This document shows, one piece after another, positions 59,233 to 64,000 of a stretch of DNA of 64,000 bases; the stretch's first letter is position 1; each line of letters starts with the position of its first letter. The DNA comes from Otatea glauca (Eukaryota > Streptophyta > Magnoliopsida > Poales > Poaceae), in the NCBI GenBank assembly GCA_036346275.1, contig CM070722.1, positions 61,665,524 to 61,729,523 of the forward strand, written 5' to 3'. The notes below the pieces were generated by a model, which ran no database searches, was not told the origin of the DNA, and worked only from the letters and a program-made list of their open reading frames with translations. The position numbers were made by a program, and so were the translations under genes.

Positions 59233-59240
59233 TGCATCAA

Positions 59241-61880
59241 TGATATCACATATATCTAAAACATTTAAAATCAATTTAATAAATATGATCAAAAGAAACT
59301 TTCCTGGTTTAGGGTCGAATTATTCATCATCACCCGGATTCTGAAGGTGATCTTCTGCTGGATTTAACTCAACTCCTGAAATTATGAAATATTAAAATTT
59401 TATAGAGCAATTAAATTATGGTGTGTTTTATGGTGTCCAACCTTCACTTAATGGGTTGAAATTAGTGCAAATAGATTGCTCACTTTAAATTAAGACTTAT
59501 GAATTTGCTACATTTTTAATATGGCATAATTTAAATGGAGGTGGTTTCACTATCTGGATTTTAATTTAGTACAAATTTTATTTCAAGAGGCTCAATAAAA
59601 TCCCCAGTTGAACTTTTATTTTAGTGAGGTATTGAATCACCATTTTTAGTTAGTAATGGATTTGCAAATTTTATATAACTTATTACTTAATTGATCGTGG
59701 TTATCTGAGTTCCTTTTAGTTTTTCTGACAACTACGAGGCAATTAATTGAATCTAACGTGGTCCGTAATGATCGTGAATACCTTTCTACTTTTTTCCTCT
59801 CTTTTCTTTCCTCCTCTCCTCTTATTTTCTTTTCTCTTTTCTCTTTTCTTTTTCTTCTTTTTCTTTCTTTGCTTTTTTTCTCTCCTTTTCTTTCTATTTT
59901 CTTCTCCTCCTTTTATTTTCCCCTGCCTGATTGCCTTACCCTCTTCCTCTCCGGTCTCCTCCCGATCTGATGCCTCCCTCCTACTGCCACTGGCCCTGGC
60001 CACCGTCGTGCCGCCTTCCCCCTCATGGCGTCGACCTTCGGTCCCGACCCTATGCACTTCAGCCGCGTGACTTACCAACCACTCCCCCTTCCTTGCTCGT
60101 GCACTCGGGCTAGCTGCCCCAAACCGCCGCCTCACCTCGCGTCTGCCCTGCATCGGCTTGCCTCGGGTTCCTCGATCCGGCACTAGGCCCAGTCCCGCTG
60201 GCCCTCCTCTCTCCCATGCATCGCCAAGCCGTCGCCTGAGCTCTAGCCCAGCTGGCCCTCTTCTCTGGGTTCTCTCCCCCTCCTTCACTTACTAACTACT
60301 GGATCATTACTCGCCTAGCTCCATTCTTCACTAGTATGCTATGCAGGTGCAGAGGTCGGTGGTTCATGAGGAATACTATGGGTTTATTTGCTTTATGTTC
60401 GGTTCCCTTTGACTTTTAAATTGTATTACATGGTTGATGATGATTTTGGGGTGTTGATCTAGGTTGGAAGCATAGCGGCGACACCCAATAGGGCCCACAC
60501 ATTGGGGAGTGAAGGCATATGCCAGGGGCGAGCTACGCCACCCTAAGGGTGCCCTCCACTGAGACCCCTTAGTAGTCCGGCTCTATTTACTTTCTATTCT
60601 TGCTACGGCACTATGGCTATTTGATTCGAAAGCTGGCATGGATTTGCTTAGGTTTACCTGAGGTTGGATGTGTTGATGGAGATAGATCTAATGGTGATGT
60701 GGAAATGCTGATGTGCTGATAATGGGGGGGTGGTTGCTCTTTGCCTTCCTGGATTCTTGCCTTCCTCCTGGGCGGCTCCTGGCTTCCCCTTCTTGACTTC
60801 TTATTGATCTGGACCTCTTCCTCTTGCTCCCTTCCTCTTGGCTCTTCTCTTCTTGTCTACCTTGCCTTGGCTGGCTCCTCTCTGGCTTGCTCTCTCTTGG
60901 TTTGGGAGTGGGGAGAATAGGGGGATGAATGAGGTGAGCTCTCGGTTGGGAATGTGCTAAGGGGAATGAATGGGTTGCTTGGTCTGGCTCTCGGCTACGG
61001 TGAAAGAACAGGGGGATGCATCGGGCTATGCTTGCCCTTATCCTCATTTTTACTGTAGTAAATTTTACTCTTCTACCTTTAACCTTTACTGGTTCACTAT
61101 GGAAGATTTTTATATTATTTGAGCCTCGCTAAGGTACTCGCAATTGTACTAGGTTTGTAACTAATTGTCGAATGATGAAACCAGAGTCTAGCGAGAGGTG
61201 TCGATCTGACCCTGCACGGATCAGGTATCTCGATGAGCGATATCCTCGCCTACGGATCTAACGGCAATTCTCAAAAATCTTTACTTTTTATTATTTTTGG
61301 CAATTTAGTTTACCTACGCATGACATTAGTTATTAATCTAAATACCCATTATCTTATCCTAATTTCTCATTTAGGATGCGTTAAATAGGCGGATCCCTTT
61401 TAACTGTAATCCGTCGATAGCTCACCTATCGTCCATGGAAAGGAAAATTGTGTTCAACAAACTTCCCTAAAAAATGAGCAACTGATATTACTTAGGTCAT
61501 TCGCGTCGTACGTTTCGTTGCCGACAGTAAAAAGTGTTTTACTAGATGAACATATGTTTACCAATGGACTGTCTAGATGCTCAATACAACAAGTTTGGCA
61601 ATGCACTGTGAGTGTTTTTTCTGTCACATCCAGTTCACCATTTTTGTACATGTTTATCACAGTTGTTAATGGTATCATTATCTACTGAGGCAGCTTACAA
61701 TGGAAAAGTGTGGTTTGGATGCATGAAGTATGTCAACATATAACATTTTCTTTACAGTATACAATATTCTTGCATTGCACTTTAGCGTTTGGATTGAGAA
61801 TCAATAGTGCCCTGCTATATATATGTCCCTTCGGTGTGAGATTAGCTACTTTCTTCTCGAATAGATGAAGCAAAACAATA
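59241..61880. other. unassigned repeat-like region, no gene
   Basis: The region contains a strong pyrimidine tract (about 59785-59930), a GC-rich part (59930-60260) and a second CT-rich part (60740-60900). The long lysine- and arginine-rich minus-strand frame at 59743-60288 is only the complement of the pyrimidine tract. It may be a worn LTR element, but no LTR pair, primer site or coding domain could be found. Confidence 0.45.
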
Positions 61881-61883
61881 TTA

Positions 61884-62294
61884 GGGTTTGTTTGGGGTTA
61901 TGCTTCAGCTGTGCTTTGGGCCAAAAGCTCCCCCAAACATCATGGTTGCAAAGCAGTTGGGAAGCTAAGCCACAGTAGAAGCACCCTCAAAAGCTGCAGC
62001 CACTGAGGAGGAGTTTTTTAGCTGTGGCTTCGCTTGACCGTCTCTCATCTCACTCACTCCGCCTCCCCGACCTCCGCCATCCCGCCTCGCCACCTTCACG
62101 TCACCTCTCCACTCGTCCGCCACTGTGATTCGCTAGGTTATTGCCTCCCCGCTCGGTTGCCCCCCAAAAGCTACAACTGCAGCAGCCAGTTTGCCAAATG
62201 GCATAACAAAAAGTCACACCACTACCACAAATGCTTTACTACCAAAGAAACCAAAAGCGACTTTTCATCCAAATAGTAGCCCCCAAACAGGCCT
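61884..62294. mobile_element. Tourist-like MITE (about 411 bp)
   Basis: The left end GGGTTTGTTTGGGG and the complement of the right end (AGGCCTGTTTGGGG) are partly inverted, with TTA on each side (61881-61883 and 62295-62297). The interior has no coding. The ends are worn, so the class is likely rather than certain. Confidence 0.6.
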
Positions 62295-62297
62295 TTA

Positions 62298-63291
62298 TAC
62301 GTCTGTTGTTCTTAGGTACCTGCACCTAGTGGCGGAACTAGAAAACTTTCGATAGGGGTACACGTATAATATTATAGTCTTGTACAATAATTTCGTAACA
62401 TTGTAAATCTAACACATATCTTTAAAGTTTGCTAAAAGTACAATATAAATAGTCCTAAGTTCTTAAAAATCTCAAACCACTAAAATCGGAATAAATTTAA
62501 TCAATAAATTTGGTTATTAAGAAAGTGATCTTGTAGTGTTTTCAAATTTTTAGAGCCCCCTCTCCCCCCCCTCGGCCCGGCATCTATCCACTCTGCCTAC
62601 AGAAACGTGCCAGGGTTCCTATAAGGAAAGGCTATCCACGTCATCAGCAATTCGTGGGACATCGGATAGCAATAACAACAAGGTCCTGTTTGGGGTTTAA
62701 GTTAGTTTCAGCTTCCAAAAAAACTAGTAAACCTTCCAAACAACTCAATTTTTAAACTGCTTTTGGCATAAGTAAGAGGCCATATATACCTAGCAAAAGT
62801 TGAAAGCTGGGCCGGATATATTTTTGCAACTTATTGTTGAGGAAAATTAGGTATTTATTAAACAGTCTCTTATATTTTAACGAACTAGAAAGAGCATTGC
62901 TATCTTGCATTTAAGAAAAATAGAAAAAGTTATTTACAAGAATTCCCCACATGAGGATACACAGATTGGGCTATCGCCAGAAAACAAGCAAACAACAATA
63001 GACGACCAACACAAAGCTATCTCTACAGTTTTGAACTTTTGATCCTAGCTTTCTATTAAACAAACAGTCTCCTGTAAAAACCTCAATCTCCGCAACGAGA
63101 GCTCAAAAAAATTAAAAACAAAAATCCCAGGCTTCCCACTCCCACCCAGCGCACGCATCTCACCCTCATCTCCGCTTGGCGCGTGCTCTCCACAGCTTCA
63201 CTCATCTTCTCAGTTCTCACCCCTCCCCCACTAAATCTTGCGTCGTCTCGAGCCCCGCGCGCGACGCCTCTGCCGTCCACCCGTAGAAAAG
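62298..63291. other. intergenic DNA and release factor promoter
   Basis: No gene is recognised. A partial MITE-like stretch (GTCCTGTTTGGGGTTTAAG near 62686) lies here. The last 150 bp are CT-rich leader sequence of the next gene. TATA identity is unclear. Confidence 0.5.
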
Positions 63292-63984
63292 ATGGAGGCT
63301 TTCCTGGTCAGCTTCAGGGCGCCCTCTCGAGCTCCCGCCGTATCCACCATCACACGAAGCCCGCCTCCCAACCCGTTCTTCTGCGGCAGGCGGCGCAAGA
63401 AGCCCAACTCCTCCTTCTCCTCGGTGGTCTGCATGGCGGTGAGGTCTTTCTTATCCTATATACACTTTGGGCGGCCATCTTGGCCCGTTTTTGTGGCTAA
63501 TTGTTGAGAATAGCGAGGGGTTGCAATCTATTGTGAGTTTTGACTCGTTTGCGGGGTCGAATTGTTTGGTGAGGATCGGTTCGACTCGTTTTGGGGTTGA
63601 ATTGTTTGATGAGGATATGTTCTTGAATCGGCTTGTAGGCAATGGAAGTGGCATGGATCATGTGACTCGTGATTGTAGTTGTCGCTAATCCTATGTCAAG
63701 TAGTGTGCAATTAATGTCTAATTTGGTAGCCAATCGTAATATTCCTTCCCTTCAGTTTTGCAATTTTTGGATTGCAGCTATCGTAATAGCCAATCGTAAT
63801 ATTACTTCAGTCTAATAATGGCTTCATTCCAGGTATTAAAGGCACGATTTTTGTTCTGCTTTTAATACCTGGAATGAAGCCATTATACGGTAGCTTTATG
63901 ACTAATCCTTTTCAATGCTTCGTGCAGGAGCCCTATCTCATAACAAAGTTGGACTCTGCAGAGAAGGCATGGAAAGAAATGTCG
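63292..63984 (+). CDS. plastid peptide chain release factor 1, first two exons (partial)
   Basis: Release factor 1 reads UAA and UAG stop codons in plastids and frees the finished protein. Exon 1 (63292-63438, 49 codons) encodes a Ser/Arg/Pro-rich, acid-poor N terminus ending VVCMA, typical of a chloroplast transit peptide. Exon 2 (63928-63984, 19 codons) encodes EPYLITKLDSAEKAWKEMS, which matches the start of the mature part of plastid RF1 (APG3 type in Arabidopsis). Both borders are good (GTGAGG donor, CGTGCAG acceptor) and in phase 0; a donor GTATGG follows exon 2 at 63985. The GGQ and PxT-type motifs would lie beyond the window. A mitochondrial RF1 is possible but less likely. Intron 1 contains a 26-bp perfect hairpin. 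Confidence 0.75.
63815..63886. repeat. perfect 26-bp inverted repeat (hairpin) in release factor intron 1
   Basis: Left arm 63815-63840 (ATAATGGCTTCATTCCAGG onward) is the exact complement of right arm 63861-63886, with a 20-nt loop. A 17-bp direct repeat TAGCCAATCGTAATATT occurs at 63727 and 63787, just upstream. The hairpin lies in the intron 42 bp before exon 2. Confidence 0.95.
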
Positions 63985-64000
63985 GTATGGCTCTTTGTTC

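Noticed and set aside
59743..60288. 181-codon Lys/Arg/Glu-rich minus-strand frame
   Set aside because: It is the complement of a pyrimidine tract and GC-rich flank with no domain or relatives I recognise.

Overview
The window looks like nuclear DNA from a grass (Poaceae). The genes have spliced introns, 5' exons are GC-rich, and almost all the space between genes is transposable elements of types usual in cereals. The species cannot be fixed from the sequence alone. Four host genes are visible. (1) A complete nine-exon purple acid phosphatase gene lies on the minus strand (417-8235, 477 residues). (2) A complete seven-exon gene for ER membrane protein complex subunit 7 (EMC7) is at 38538-42475 (205 residues). 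(3) A complete eight-exon gene for a type I vacuolar proton-pumping pyrophosphatase is at 51503-55986 (772 residues). (4) The first two exons of a plastid peptide chain release factor 1 gene start at 63292 and run off the right edge. Every splice boundary given was read from the sequence and keeps frame, but none is checked against transcripts.

Mobile DNA fills most of the rest. A 3.7-kb copia element with 251-bp LTRs sits antisense in intron 5 of the phosphatase gene. Upstream of that gene is a Helitron-like element with three stacked 5' ends and one 3' end (9268-10673), then a hAT transposase remnant, a Harbinger-like element (12499-13194) and a 13.7-kb Sirevirus-type copia element (14268-27985). 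The Sirevirus has 1.9-kb LTRs full of palindromes, decayed gag and pol, and one intact 474-codon third ORF. A Tourist-like MITE (29644-30042) is followed at once by an 8.2-kb Mutator-like element (30053-38258) with about 210-bp terminal inverted repeats, a decayed transposase, a decayed plant-mobile-domain gene and a decayed GRF zinc-finger-like gene. It sits in the EMC7 promoter, with a perfect 9-bp target duplication. Two CGCCTAGGCG-rich elements lie in EMC7 intron 6. Two non-autonomous hAT elements of one family (48487-49347 and 58178-59232) flank the pyrophosphatase gene; their ends match, but one carries arrays based on CGGAAA and the other on CGGATA.

The host genes are unrelated housekeeping or nutrition genes and do not form a pathway: phosphate release, ER membrane-protein insertion, vacuolar proton pumping and plastid translation termination. 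The most interesting material is structural: the stacked Helitron ends, the MULE that lands across a MITE border in a promoter, the hAT family with changing subterminal arrays, a run of exact 27-49-bp tandem duplications, and a 26-bp perfect hairpin in a release factor intron. I saw no clear candidate for a wholly new biological system.
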